Assembly (NCBI RefSeq): GCF_000799715.1
Contig: NZ_JUHG01000018.1
Coordinates: 124,001-188,000 of the forward strand
DNA from: Martinezella rhizogenes
GTDB lineage: Bacteria > Pseudomonadota > Alphaproteobacteria > Rhizobiales > Rhizobiaceae
Direction: 5' to 3'
Length of the DNA: 64,000 nt
Shown: in pieces, positions 7,900-15,357 of the stretch
Layout of the letters: every line of letters begins with the position of its first letter
Numbering within the stretch: the stretch's first letter is position 1
Notes under the pieces: model-generated
What the model was told of the DNA's origin: nothing
What the model saw: the letters and a program-made list of their open reading frames with translations, nothing else
Database searches by the model: none
Position numbers and translations under genes: made by a program

Positions 7900-9789
7900 C
7901 TAGCCGGCCATCGCGCTTTCATATTCCGAGGAAAGCTCGAGCCATTGCTCCTCGGCGGCGGCAAGCTTCTCCACCGCGTCGGAACGCTGCTTGGCCTTGT
8001 CGGCGGCCTTGGCGGGCGCCTTCTCGTAGAGCGCAGGATCTGCAAGTTCCACATCAAGCGCCTGAATCAGTTTCTCCAGCTTGGCCGTCAAGGATTCAAT
8101 TTCGTTGATCTTTTTCCGAAGTGGCGCGAGCGAGGCACGGCGGTCGGCATTGAGCTTGCGCTGATCCGCCTTGGAGACGGAATCGTCTGTGCCATTCGCC
8201 TTGGCCTTATCGTCCCTGGCCTTGGGGCTAGCGATGACGAGGCTGCGATATTCTTCAAGGTCGCCGTCGAAGGTGGAAACCGTGCCGTCGCGCACCAGCC
8301 AAAGCTGATCGACAGTCGCCTCGATCAGGTGGCGGTCGTGCGAGATCAGGATGACGGCGCCGGGGTAATCGTTCAGTGCCTGGATCAGCGCGTTGCGGCT
8401 GTCGATGTCGAGATGGTTTGTCGGTTCGTCGAGGATCAGCAGGTTCGGCGCATCGAAGGCGGCAAGGCCCATCAGCAGCCGCGCCTTCTCGCCGCCCGAG
8501 AGATCCTTGACCGGCGTATCCATCTTCTCCGTCGCAAGCCCCATCTGTGCAACGCGGGCGCGCACCTTCGGCTCCGTCGCATCCGGCATGCGGCGGCGCA
8601 CATGCTCGACGGCGGTCTGGTTCGGCACGAGGTCGTCGAGCTGATGCTGTGCGAAAAAGCCAATCTTCAGGTTCGGCGCCAGCTTCACGTCGCCGCTATC
8701 GGCATCGAGACGGCCGGAGACGAATTTCGCGAAGGTGGATTTGCCGTTGCCGTTCGAGCCGAGGAGCGCAATGCGGTCATCGGCGTCGATGCGCAGGTTG
8801 AGGCGCTTCAGGATCGGATTGCCGGGCTCGTAGCCGACAGCACCTCCGGTGACGGCGATGATCGGCGAGGCCGCCTGCTTTTCCGGCTCGGGAAAGCTGA
8901 AGCCCATCACATGATCTTCGATGACGGCGGCGACCGTGCCCATGCGTTCCAGCGCCTTGACGCGAGACTGCGCCTGCCGTGCCTTCGTTGCCTTGGCCTT
9001 GAAGCGGTCGATGAAGCTCTGCAGGTGCTTGCGCGCCGCATCGTTCTTCACCTTCGCCTTCGTCTGCAGCTCGTCGGCCTCTGCCTTCTGCCGCTCGAAC
9101 TGGTCGTAGGAGCCGCGATAGAAGGTGAGCTTCTTCTGGTCGAGATGGACGATGGCGTTGACGGCCGTGTTCAAGAGATCGCGGTCATGCGAGATGATGA
9201 TGACCGTGTGCGGATAGCGGCGGATGTAATCTTCCAGCCAGAGCGTGCCTTCGAGATCGAGATAGTTGGTCGGTTCGTCGAGCAGCAGCAGGTCTGGCTC
9301 GGAGAACAGCACGGCCGCAAGCGCCACGCGCATGCGCCAGCCGCCGGAAAAGGAGGAAGCCGGGCGGTGCTGCGCTTCATGGTCGAAGCCGAGACCGGCC
9401 AGAATGCTGGCGGCGCGCGCTTCGGCGGAATGGGCGCCGATATCGGCAAGCCGCGTCTGGATGTCGGCGATGCGGTGCGGGTCGGTTGCCGTCTCGGCCT
9501 CCGCGAGCAGGGCAGTGCGCTCCTTGTCGGCTTTCAGCACGATCTCGATCAGCGGTTCTTCGGTGCCCGGCGCTTCCTGCGCCACCTGGCCGATGCGGGC
9601 GTTGCGCGGGATCGCGACCGAACCGCTTTCAGCGGCGAAATCGCCGGTAATGATCCTGAACAGCGTGGATTTGCCAGCGCCGTTCTTGCCGACAAGCCCG
9701 GCTTTCGTGCCCGCCGGAAGCGTCACGTTGGCTTGGTCGATGAGGAGGCGGCCGGCAATGCGGGCGGAAAGGTCGGAAATGGAAATCAT
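7900..9789 (-). CDS. ABC-F family ATPase (YheS/ABCF3-like)
   Basis: 629 residues with two ABC nucleotide-binding domains and no membrane segment. Domain 1 has Walker A GKNGAGKST, signature SGGWRMR and Walker B LLLLDEPTNYLD. Domain 2 has GSNGNGKST, LSGGEKARL and LLILDEPTNHLD. The linker between them includes the YheS-like SFIDRFKAKATKARQAQSRVKALERM. A C-terminal Lys/Glu-rich coiled coil (about 520-629) ends the protein. ABC-F proteins act on the ribosome rather than in transport, resolving stalled or difficult translation. The close match to E. coli YheS in the linker and signatures supports this subgroup. Confidence 0.92.
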   Translation of the reverse strand: MISISDLSARIAGRLLIDQANVTLPAGTKAGLVGKNGAGKSTLFRIITGDFAAESGSVAIPRNARIGQVAQEAPGTEEPLIEIVLKADKERTALLAEAETATDPHRIADIQTRLADIGAHSAEARAASILAGLGFDHEAQHRPASSFSGGWRMRVALAAVLFSEPDLLLLDEPTNYLDLEGTLWLEDYIRRYPHTVIIISHDRDLLNTAVNAIVHLDQKKLTFYRGSYDQFERQKAEADELQTKAKVKNDAARKHLQSFIDRFKAKATKARQAQSRVKALERMGTVAAVIEDHVMGFSFPEPEKQAASPIIAVTGGAVGYEPGNPILKRLNLRIDADDRIALLGSNGNGKSTFAKFVSGRLDADSGDVKLAPNLKIGFFAQHQLDDLVPNQTAVEHVRRRMPDATEPKVRARVAQMGLATEKMDTPVKDLSGGEKARLLMGLAAFDAPNLLILDEPTNHLDIDSRNALIQALNDYPGAVILISHDRHLIEATVDQLWLVRDGTVSTFDGDLEEYRSLVIASPKARDDKAKANGTDDSVSKADQRKLNADRRASLAPLRKKINEIESLTAKLEKLIQALDVELADPALYEKAPAKAADKAKQRSDAVEKLAAAEEQWLELSSEYESAMAG

Positions 9790-9838
9790 GGCGCGGTTTT
9801 GGCCGAACTCCGCGCCGAAGGCAAGAGCGCGTAAGCCC

Positions 9839-10345
9839 TTAGGCGTGCGTGTTGCGTGCTTGCACCGGCAGGTTGGCGCAATCTCGCAGGCGCTCGGTCA
9901 ACTCGGTCTCGTAAAGCAGCAGATTGCTGAGCGAGGCGTTGAGACAGTCCATGGCGTCGTCGACCTGCGACGCCGTTGCGATCTCGCGGGTGAAATGCTG
10001 CTTTTTCCTCAGCCCTTCGGCCAGCTGATTGGCCACGTCGCGCAGCATCTCGGCCGCATCGCTCTCGGATTTCCGGGCGACCAGGCCGCAATGGCTGACG
10101 AGGTGATGCTTCAAGCCGATATCATCGAGTTTGGTTTGCGACGGGGTAGGGCCAAGTGCCTCAATCTCGCTGGCGATCCCGCGATCATGACCGTAAAGCG
10201 CCTCATGGAAGAGCTGGTAGTTTCGCGGCAGGCTCTTGACCTTGAGCTTCGCCATGTGGTGGCCGATCGTCTCAAGCTCGGTCACCGCCTCGCCATTGTC
10301 ACTGTCGATGGAATATGTCGAAACACTTGCCTTCGAACTTTTCAT
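9839..10345 (-). CDS. Conserved rhizobial protein resembling the N-terminal region of certain GGDEF proteins
   Basis: 168 residues, largely helical, with no signal peptide or membrane segment. It contains HHMAKLKVKSLPRNYQLFHEALYG, a pattern I recall from N-terminal sensory regions of rhizobial diguanylate cyclases, but no GGDEF domain follows. The ATG at 10345 is chosen because GAGAGCAGG precedes it; the frame extends upstream without protein character. It may be a stand-alone partner domain or a remnant of a longer gene. Function is unknown. It is alone on the minus strand, downstream of the DinB gene by 163 bp that show no other feature. Confidence 0.6.
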   Translation of the reverse strand: MKSSKASVSTYSIDSDNGEAVTELETIGHHMAKLKVKSLPRNYQLFHEALYGHDRGIASEIEALGPTPSQTKLDDIGLKHHLVSHCGLVARKSESDAAEMLRDVANQLAEGLRKKQHFTREIATASQVDDAMDCLNASLSNLLLYETELTERLRDCANLPVQARNTHA

Positions 10346-10508
10346 GCCTGCTCTCTGATTTGCCACCCGGCTGATATATCTCCCCAATTTGCAGGCTCGC
10401 AGGTTAAGGCAACATGAACGAAACGTCTTATCGGTGTGATCTTGCATCAAAATTAGACGGCACGACAATGCACGACTGCAATCGCGGACCAATGGCTCGC
10501 CTTTGACT

Positions 10509-11018
10509 TTACATCCAGTGTCTTCCTTCGCCACGCAGGAAGTAGATCAGGTCGAGTTCCAGCGACGGTTTGCCCAAGGCTGTCAGCGTCATGTGACATT
10601 GGCCACGATGATGGGTCTGGTGGTTGAACAACTGTGCGACAGCAGCCCTCAACGGATGGGTAATGGCGCCTGGCCGGGTGACCGGCGAATAGGTGATGTC
10701 TGCTGCAAGCTGGGCATCGTCGAGTGTCTCGACCCAATCGATGATACGCTGGTCCTCGGCCTCGCGTGCGGCACGGAGATCGGCGAGAGCGTCATGCGGG
10801 ATGGCGTTCAGTATCGCTGCGACCTCGCCGGCGCCGGTAAAACGGTGCATCCACATCCGATCCGCTACCAGCAGATGGTTGAGCGTGTTGCGCAAGGAGC
10901 CGAAGAAAGCGCCGCGGCTCTCGTGAAATTCCGCATCACTGAGCTGAGCGGCGGCATCGTATAGCAGGGTATTGGCCCAGCGATTGTAGTGGGCGAACAT
11001 TCCGAAGTGTCTGAGCAT
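10509..11018 (-). CDS. DinB family protein (putative metal-dependent enzyme)
   Basis: 169 residues of the DinB/YfiT four-helix bundle fold. The three metal-binding histidines typical of the family are recognisable: one in NTLNHLLVADRMW and two in the NHQTHHRGQ motif near residue 135. Members include thiol-dependent transferases (bacillithiol or mycothiol type), but the substrate here is unknown. The ATG at 11018 is preceded by a strong GGAGGAGAA ribosome site and replaces a longer upstream reading. It diverges from ndk across a 229-bp gap. Confidence 0.82.
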   Translation of the reverse strand: MLRHFGMFAHYNRWANTLLYDAAAQLSDAEFHESRGAFFGSLRNTLNHLLVADRMWMHRFTGAGEVAAILNAIPHDALADLRAAREAEDQRIIDWVETLDDAQLAADITYSPVTRPGAITHPLRAAVAQLFNHQTHHRGQCHMTLTALGKPSLELDLIYFLRGEGRHWM

Positions 11019-11195
11019 ATTGGTTCTCCTCCAAGAGCTTTGCTGCAAGCCTAGAATAGAATTGAGCAAATGGGACCGATGGCATCAACGAAATTTGCTG
11101 ATGGGATTGTCGTTCCTCTGCTGGCCAGGCCGCGAATCGCCTGTCCGGACTGTGACAACGGCGTGAAATTGGCGCGTGCCCCTTGTTTTCAGGCT

Positions 11196-11219
11196 GTGGG
11201 GCGGGTAAAGACCGCCCAC
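11196..11219 (+). promoter_or_regulatory. GC-rich hairpin in the ndk leader
   Basis: GGGCGG (11199-11204) pairs with CCGCCC (11212-11217), extended by GTG/CAC with one bulge, and is followed by ACTTTTCTC. It sits about 30 nt upstream of the ndk start. It resembles an intrinsic terminator or attenuator in a place where termination would block ndk; it could instead end a short upstream transcript. Confidence 0.4.
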
Positions 11220-11247
11220 TTTTCTCTGAATACAAGGAATTGACCCC

Positions 11248-11670
11248 ATGGCGATTGAACGCACTTTTTCGATGATCAAGCCGGACGCAACCAAGCGTAA
11301 CCTGACCGGTGCCATCACCAAGATTTTTGAAGACAATGGCCTGCGCGTCATCGCTTCCAAGCGCGTCTGGATGAGCAAGCGCGAAGCCGAAGGCTTCTAC
11401 GCCGTTCACAAGGAACGTCCTTTCTTCGGCGAGCTCGTTGAAGGCATGACCTCCGGCCCGACCATCGTTCAGGTCCTGGAAGGCGAAGGCGCCATCCTGA
11501 AGAACCGCGAAATCATGGGTGCAACCAACCCGGCAAACGCTGCTGAAGGCACGATCCGCAAGATCCATGCCCTGTCGATCGGCGAAAATTCCGTTCACGG
11601 CTCCGACGCTCCGGAAACCGCTGCCGTCGAGATCGCCTACTGGTTCTCCGAAACCGAAATCGTTGGCTGA
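11248..11670 (+). CDS. ndk: Nucleoside diphosphate kinase
   Basis: 140 residues, the standard length. The N-terminal ERTFSMIKPDAT and the active-site region ENSVHGSDAPETA are both present, with the phosphorylated histidine at His117. The enzyme equalises nucleoside triphosphate pools by moving the gamma phosphate of ATP to other NDPs through that phospho-histidine. It is a single-gene unit: a hairpin lies in the leader and a strong terminator follows. Confidence 0.98.
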   Translation: MAIERTFSMIKPDATKRNLTGAITKIFEDNGLRVIASKRVWMSKREAEGFYAVHKERPFFGELVEGMTSGPTIVQVLEGEGAILKNREIMGATNPANAAEGTIRKIHALSIGENSVHGSDAPETAAVEIAYWFSETEIVG

Positions 11671-11712
11671 ATCAGCCTTTCAGCCGAAGCGCTGAACAGA
11701 CTGAATTGATTG

Positions 11713-11746
11713 AGAAAAAGCCGGGACCTTGTGTCTCGGCTTTTTC
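11713..11746. terminator. Bidirectional terminator after ndk
   Basis: 14-bp stem GAAAAAGCCGGGAC / GTCTCGGCTTTTTC with one G-T pair and a 6-nt loop, followed by T residues. Its end overlaps the stop codon of the convergent lipoprotein gene, so both genes share it. Confidence 0.88.
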
Positions 11747-12254
11747 ATGCCGGGCAAGCGGTATCGTGCCCATAATCGGCGCTGCCGTCAGCTTTGAAGA
11801 CATCCGGATTTTCGGTGTAGACCGGGCCGACCACCAACGGCTTCGTCGGCAGCACGGTCTGGTCGAGATCCGATTTCACCTCGGTCTTGATGGTCTGGAT
11901 CGTCTTGTCGCTGGCATCGACCAGCCTGATTGAGACGGAATAGGGCCGATCCTTGCGTACGCAGCGCAGATCCGGGCTTTCGAGTGTGATCTTGTCCCAG
12001 AACGTAAAGATCTTTTGCCGCACCACCAGGGGATCGCCGCCCGCCGGGTTTTCGAATTCCGCGACAGCCGTCGTGCCCTCCGGGATCGGCGCGATCTTCT
12101 TCAGCGTGATCATGTAGGTGGCGCTGGCGACGCGATAGTTGAAGACGAAGAGCCGGCCGCTGAGTTCGGTCGGCCCGCTTTCCGGCTCTCGCTGGCAGCC
12201 GGCAAGGGTCAGCCCGGCGATTGCCGTCATCAAAACGATCGTCCCGGTCCTCAT
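11745..12254 (-). CDS. Hypothetical lipoprotein
   Basis: 169 residues. The N-terminus MRTGTIVLMTAIAGLTLAGC is a lipoprotein signal with the acylated cysteine at residue 20. The mature part is beta-rich and hydrophilic, with no domain I recognise. The ATG at 12254 overlaps the stop of the CGNR regulator gene by 4 bp (ATGA), so the two are co-translated. The longer upstream frame would destroy the lipobox and is rejected. Function is unknown; being coupled to a regulator suggests it belongs to the same regulon. Confidence 0.8.
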   Translation of the reverse strand: MRTGTIVLMTAIAGLTLAGCQREPESGPTELSGRLFVFNYRVASATYMITLKKIAPIPEGTTAVAEFENPAGGDPLVVRQKIFTFWDKITLESPDLRCVRKDRPYSVSIRLVDASDKTIQTIKTEVKSDLDQTVLPTKPLVVGPVYTENPDVFKADGSADYGHDTACPA

Positions 12255-12802
12255 GGCGTGCTCTTCTCCTTTTTGCGGCGATAATGCCGGCTCGCCTTGG
12301 CGCGGTTGCCGCAGACCGCCATGTCGCACCAGGCCCGGCTCTTGTTCTTGCTGCGGTCGATGAACAGCCAGCCGCAATTGCGGCAGATCTTCATGCGCTC
12401 GGGGTCGGACATCGCGATCAGCCGCAGGGTGGAATGCGCCGTCGCGGCATCGAGCCCATCGGGAGAGGCGGCATGTCTCAGTACTTTCGACAGCGCTTCC
12501 AGCAAGTCGGCCAGCAGCGCATCGGCACCGCGATCAAGGACGCGCGCGCGAAAATAACGGTCTATCGCTTCGCGGAGCGCGATGAAGTCGGATTTGTTTT
12601 CCTGCCTCACCGGCAGGATGTCGCCGAACAGCGCCCGCTCAGCACAGAAATTCGCGGCTGCCTTTGGAAAACTCTCCATCTGCCCCGGCGCCTCGAAGCG
12701 GTCGGTGCGTCGTTCGTCGTCATGGCGCAGAATGACGCTGTTGGCGACATCCAGCGCCAGCGCGCCACCGGAAAAACGATGCGGGGTCCAGGAAAAGCTC
12801 AT
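12251..12802 (-). CDS. CGNR zinc-finger (ABATE-domain) transcriptional regulator
   Basis: 183 residues. The N-terminal part (about 10-125) matches the ABATE ligand or stress-sensing domain. The C-terminus is a CGNR zinc finger: Cys140 and Cys143 in CRNC, Cys159, and Cys164 starting CGNRAKASRHYRRKK, the basic DNA-contact tail. Proteins of this group are described as stress-induced or metabolite-responsive transcription factors; the ligand is unknown. The gene starts 11 bp from a perfect palindrome that also fronts a divergent permease, so it is probably autoregulated and controls that permease. Its stop overlaps the start of the lipoprotein gene. Confidence 0.9.
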   Translation of the reverse strand: MSFSWTPHRFSGGALALDVANSVILRHDDERRTDRFEAPGQMESFPKAAANFCAERALFGDILPVRQENKSDFIALREAIDRYFRARVLDRGADALLADLLEALSKVLRHAASPDGLDAATAHSTLRLIAMSDPERMKICRNCGWLFIDRSKNKSRAWCDMAVCGNRAKASRHYRRKKEKSTP

Positions 12803-12812
12803 GGCGAAATTA

Positions 12813-12856
12813 TAACTGGTAAAATTGCTTTTACCAGTTACTATTTATCAACTGGT
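12813..12856. promoter_or_regulatory. Palindromic operator, three half-sites, between the CGNR regulator and the LivH-type permease
   Basis: TAACTGGTAAAA (12813-12824) and TTTTACCAGTTA (12829-12840) form a perfect 12-bp inverted repeat with a 4-nt spacer. A third half-site AACTGGT lies at 12850-12856, giving a second inverted pair with a 10-nt spacer, just before the permease ribosome site. The whole 64-bp divergent gap is dominated by these sites. Binding by the adjacent CGNR regulator is inferred from position. Confidence 0.75.
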
Positions 12857-12866
12857 CGGAGGATCG

Positions 12867-13763
12867 ATGGCCTATCTCCTGCAGCAATTGGCAAATGCCG
12901 TTCCGCTTGCGGCGCTCTATGCCGCGCTGGCCTTCGGCTATGCCATTGCCTTCGGTGTGATGAAGCGGGCTGATATCACCTATGGCGCGCTCTTTGCCTT
13001 TGCCGGTCAGATGCTCGTCCTGTTTACCGACGTCGGCTATACGAGGCTCATCCTGATCCTGCCGGCAGCGTTGGCTTTCGGCGCGGCCATCGCCGCCGCC
13101 TATACCTTGGGAACCAGCCTTCTCGTCGGCCGCGCCATCATGCTGCCGCTATCGCGCAAGTCGCCGAACACGGTCATCGTTGCGGCTCTCGGCATGATGA
13201 TCATCCTGATGGAGACGGCGCGGCTCGCTTCCAACACGCGCGGCATCTGGCTGCCGCCCTTCCTCAACGAGATGATCGTGTTCTGGGACAGCGGCGATTT
13301 CCGTGTCACGCTCACCAAGATCCAGCTCATCAACACGGCGCTGATGATCCTGATGATCCTCGGTGGAGCCTATGTGCTCAAATATACCGGATGGGGCCGC
13401 ATCTGGCGGGCGGTGACGGATGATGCGCTGGCCGCCGAGCTTTGCGGCACAAGCGCCAATCGCGTCTTTCTTCTGGCCTATGTCGCCTCCGCCCTGGTCG
13501 CCACTGTCTGCGGCCTGCTGGCGACCTCCTATTACGGCACGATGGATTTCGGCGCCGGTCTGATGTTTGGACTGAAGGTGCTGTTGATCGCCGCCGTCGG
13601 TGGCTATTCCGATCCGCTGAAGTCGGCGGGCGGCGCGGCGCTGCTCGGCCTGTTCGAGACCCTATGGGGTGCCTATGGCCCGTTCCTGTGGCGTGATTTC
13701 GTGATCTTCTCGCTGCTCGTCCTGCTGCTGGTGCTAAGCCGGCGCGAGCGCGTGGTCCCGTAG
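12867..13763 (+). CDS. LivH-type ABC transporter permease (orphan)
   Basis: 298 residues with about eight hydrophobic helices and the LivH family pattern: LYAALAFGYAIAFGVMKRADITYGA near the start, a mid-protein region with RIWRAVTDDALAAELCG (the ATPase-contact EAA-like loop) and a final GLKVLLIAAVGGYSDP. LivH proteins form half of the membrane channel of branched-chain amino acid or urea-type ABC importers. Here the partner LivM, both ATPases and the binding protein are absent nearby, which is unusual. The ATG at 12867 has CGGAGG before it; the upstream GTG or TTG options lie inside the operator. Divergent from its likely regulator. Confidence 0.85.
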   Translation: MAYLLQQLANAVPLAALYAALAFGYAIAFGVMKRADITYGALFAFAGQMLVLFTDVGYTRLILILPAALAFGAAIAAAYTLGTSLLVGRAIMLPLSRKSPNTVIVAALGMMIILMETARLASNTRGIWLPPFLNEMIVFWDSGDFRVTLTKIQLINTALMILMILGGAYVLKYTGWGRIWRAVTDDALAAELCGTSANRVFLLAYVASALVATVCGLLATSYYGTMDFGAGLMFGLKVLLIAAVGGYSDPLKSAGGAALLGLFETLWGAYGPFLWRDFVIFSLLVLLLVLSRRERVVP

Positions 13764-13766
13764 AGT

Positions 13767-13806
13767 AATTCCAGGAAAAGTGCACAGCGGTTTTTCGTCC
13801 GGAATT
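13767..13806. repeat. Dispersed rhizobial intergenic palindrome, copy 1
   Basis: AATTCC (13767-13772) to GGAATT (13801-13806) encloses AGGAAAAGTGCACAGCGG and TTTTTCGTCC. I recognise this 40-bp unit from many rhizobial intergenic regions. Here it fills the gap between the convergent permease and moaE, where it may also act as a transcription end. Confidence 0.6.
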
Positions 13807-13827
13807 GCGCAAAAACGCACTAAGCGC

Positions 13828-14298
13828 CTATTTGCCGCCGGCCCATTTGTTTCGCGCGGTATCGTCAGCATCCTTGGCTGAAACCCAGTCGCCTTCCGTG
13901 CCGTTTTTGGCGTGTTCCTTCTTCCAGAAAGGCGCGGAAGTCTTCAGGAAATCCATGACGAAATTGGCGCCGTCGAAGGCGGCTTGGCGATGCGGGGCGG
14001 CGGCGATGACGAGGACGATGTTCTCGCCGGGGGAAATCTTGCCGTAGCGATGAATGGCGGTCAGGCCACGCAGGTCGAAGCGCTCGATGGCGAGCGTCGC
14101 GATGCGGGTGATCTCCGCTTCCGCCATGCCGGGATAATGTTCGAGCTCAAGCGCGCTCAGCATCCCGCCTTCGTCCCGGCAGAGCCCGGAAAAGGTGACG
14201 ACCGCGCCAATATCACGCCGGCCGTTTGTCAGGCGATCGATCTCGGTCTGGAGATCGAAATCCTTACGCTGGACTTTGACGAGCGGCTCGGTTGCCAT
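13828..14298 (-). CDS. moaE: Molybdopterin synthase catalytic subunit MoaE
   Basis: 156 residues. Family features are GAVVTFSGLCRDEGG, LELEHYPGMAEAEI, IHRYGKISPGENIVLV and the catalytic-lysine region near the C-terminus, FWKKEHAKNGTEGDWVSA. MoaE binds cyclic pyranopterin monophosphate and, with thiocarboxylated MoaD, inserts the dithiolene sulfurs of molybdopterin. The ATG at 14298 lies 5 bp after the moaD stop, so the two subunits are co-translated. The longer upstream frame runs antisense through moaD and is not used. Confidence 0.96.
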   Translation of the reverse strand: MATEPLVKVQRKDFDLQTEIDRLTNGRRDIGAVVTFSGLCRDEGGMLSALELEHYPGMAEAEITRIATLAIERFDLRGLTAIHRYGKISPGENIVLVIAAAPHRQAAFDGANFVMDFLKTSAPFWKKEHAKNGTEGDWVSAKDADDTARNKWAGGK

Positions 14299-14303
14299 GA
14301 CAC

Positions 14304-14561
14304 TCACCCACCCGTCATTGGTGGGAATATACCGATTTCGCGGGCACCGGCGATCGGTTCGTCGTGATCGGCATGTTCCATATTGATGGCGACACGGATT
14401 GCATCGGGAAACTGAAGTGCCGTCTCGTATTCCTCGCCCAAGGTCTTCAAATGATTCAGGAGATCGCCAACAGTGATCACATCGGCGGGGAGGGAAATCT
14501 CTTCCTCTCCCTTGCCGATCCGCTCCCGCACCCAGGCGAAATAGACGAGCTTCGTCATCAT
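14304..14561 (-). CDS. moaD: Molybdopterin synthase sulfur carrier subunit MoaD
   Basis: 85 residues with a ubiquitin-like fold. It begins MTKLVYFAWVRERIG and ends in the obligatory double glycine (PPMTGG), which is adenylated and thiocarboxylated to donate sulfur to MoaE. The start is one of two adjacent ATG codons (14561 or 14558) and overlaps the pgsA stop. The gene is last but one in the SDR-uvrC-pgsA-moaD-moaE run. Confidence 0.95.
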   Translation of the reverse strand: MMTKLVYFAWVRERIGKGEEEISLPADVITVGDLLNHLKTLGEEYETALQFPDAIRVAINMEHADHDEPIAGAREIGIFPPMTGG

Positions 14562-15145
14562 TCTTCATCCACGATATGCTTCACGCCGGCCCGGAAATAA
14601 TCGTAGCCAGTGTAGATCGTCAGCAGCGCCGCGATCCAGAGCAGGACGATGCCGAGCTCCGTCGTATAGGGTAGCACCTTGTCGCCCGCCGGCCCAGCCA
14701 GCAGAAAAGCGATGGCGACGAGCTGTGCGGTCGTCTTCCATTTGGCGATGCGCGTTACCGGCACGCTGACCTTCAGCGCCGCCAGATATTCGCGCAGGCC
14801 CGAGACCAGGATCTCGCGGCACAGAATGATGATTGCCGCCCAGAGCGACCAGCCGGCGATGGTACCGTCGGCGGCGACCAGAAGCAGGATTGAGGCGACC
14901 AGCAGCTTGTCGGCGATCGGGTCGAGCATGCGGCCGATATTCGAGGTCTGATTCCAGATGCGTGCAAGATAGCCGTCCAGGAAATCGGTGAGCGAGGCGA
15001 TGACGAAGATCCAGAGCGCTACCCATCGCGCAAAATCGGATCCCTCCAATCTGCCTTCGACGAAGAAGCACAGGACGATCAACGGTACGCAGAGGATGCG
15101 GCCATAGGTGAGCAGGTTGGGGATGCTATATGCGCGCGAAGCCAT
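14558..15145 (-). CDS. pgsA: CDP-diacylglycerol-glycerol-3-phosphate 3-phosphatidyltransferase
   Basis: 195 residues with about five membrane helices and the CDP-alcohol phosphotransferase signature D-G-x2-A-R-x8-G-x3-D-x3-D, seen as DGYLAR ... GRMLDPIAD at about residues 58-80. It makes phosphatidylglycerol phosphate, the committed step to phosphatidylglycerol and cardiolipin, in the inner membrane. The start MASRAYSIPNLLTYGRI is typical for PgsA. Its stop overlaps moaD. The 212 bp separating it from uvrC hold a dispersed repeat, so it may have its own promoter. Confidence 0.96.
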   Translation of the reverse strand: MASRAYSIPNLLTYGRILCVPLIVLCFFVEGRLEGSDFARWVALWIFVIASLTDFLDGYLARIWNQTSNIGRMLDPIADKLLVASILLLVAADGTIAGWSLWAAIIILCREILVSGLREYLAALKVSVPVTRIAKWKTTAQLVAIAFLLAGPAGDKVLPYTTELGIVLLWIAALLTIYTGYDYFRAGVKHIVDEE

Positions 15146-15229
15146 GGAAATCGTTTCGTTTCGGTTGTTTCACTGAACCAAGATGGACTTGTCCTCAGGA
15201 CGCCATCTCGTTCCAGTCATTTGATTTAG

Positions 15230-15272
15230 CATGATCTTGTCCAAAAACCGCTCCGCACTTTTTGAGATCATG
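15230..15272. repeat. Dispersed rhizobial intergenic palindrome, copy 2 (related family)
   Basis: CATGATCT (15230-15237) and AGATCATG (15265-15272) are perfect 8-bp inverted arms around TGTCCAAAAACCGCTCCGCA and CTTTTTG. I recognise this as a frequent rhizobial intergenic element. Its AAAACCGC...CACTTTT core resembles the copy at 13767 in reversed orientation. It lies between uvrC and pgsA. Confidence 0.6.
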
Positions 15273-15357
15273 TCCTAGATGATGGTTTGAGGACCTTACC
15301 GTCAATATTGTTTCTGTTTTTTCGTCGCTATTGCGTGGAATTTGCGACGCGCCGTTC

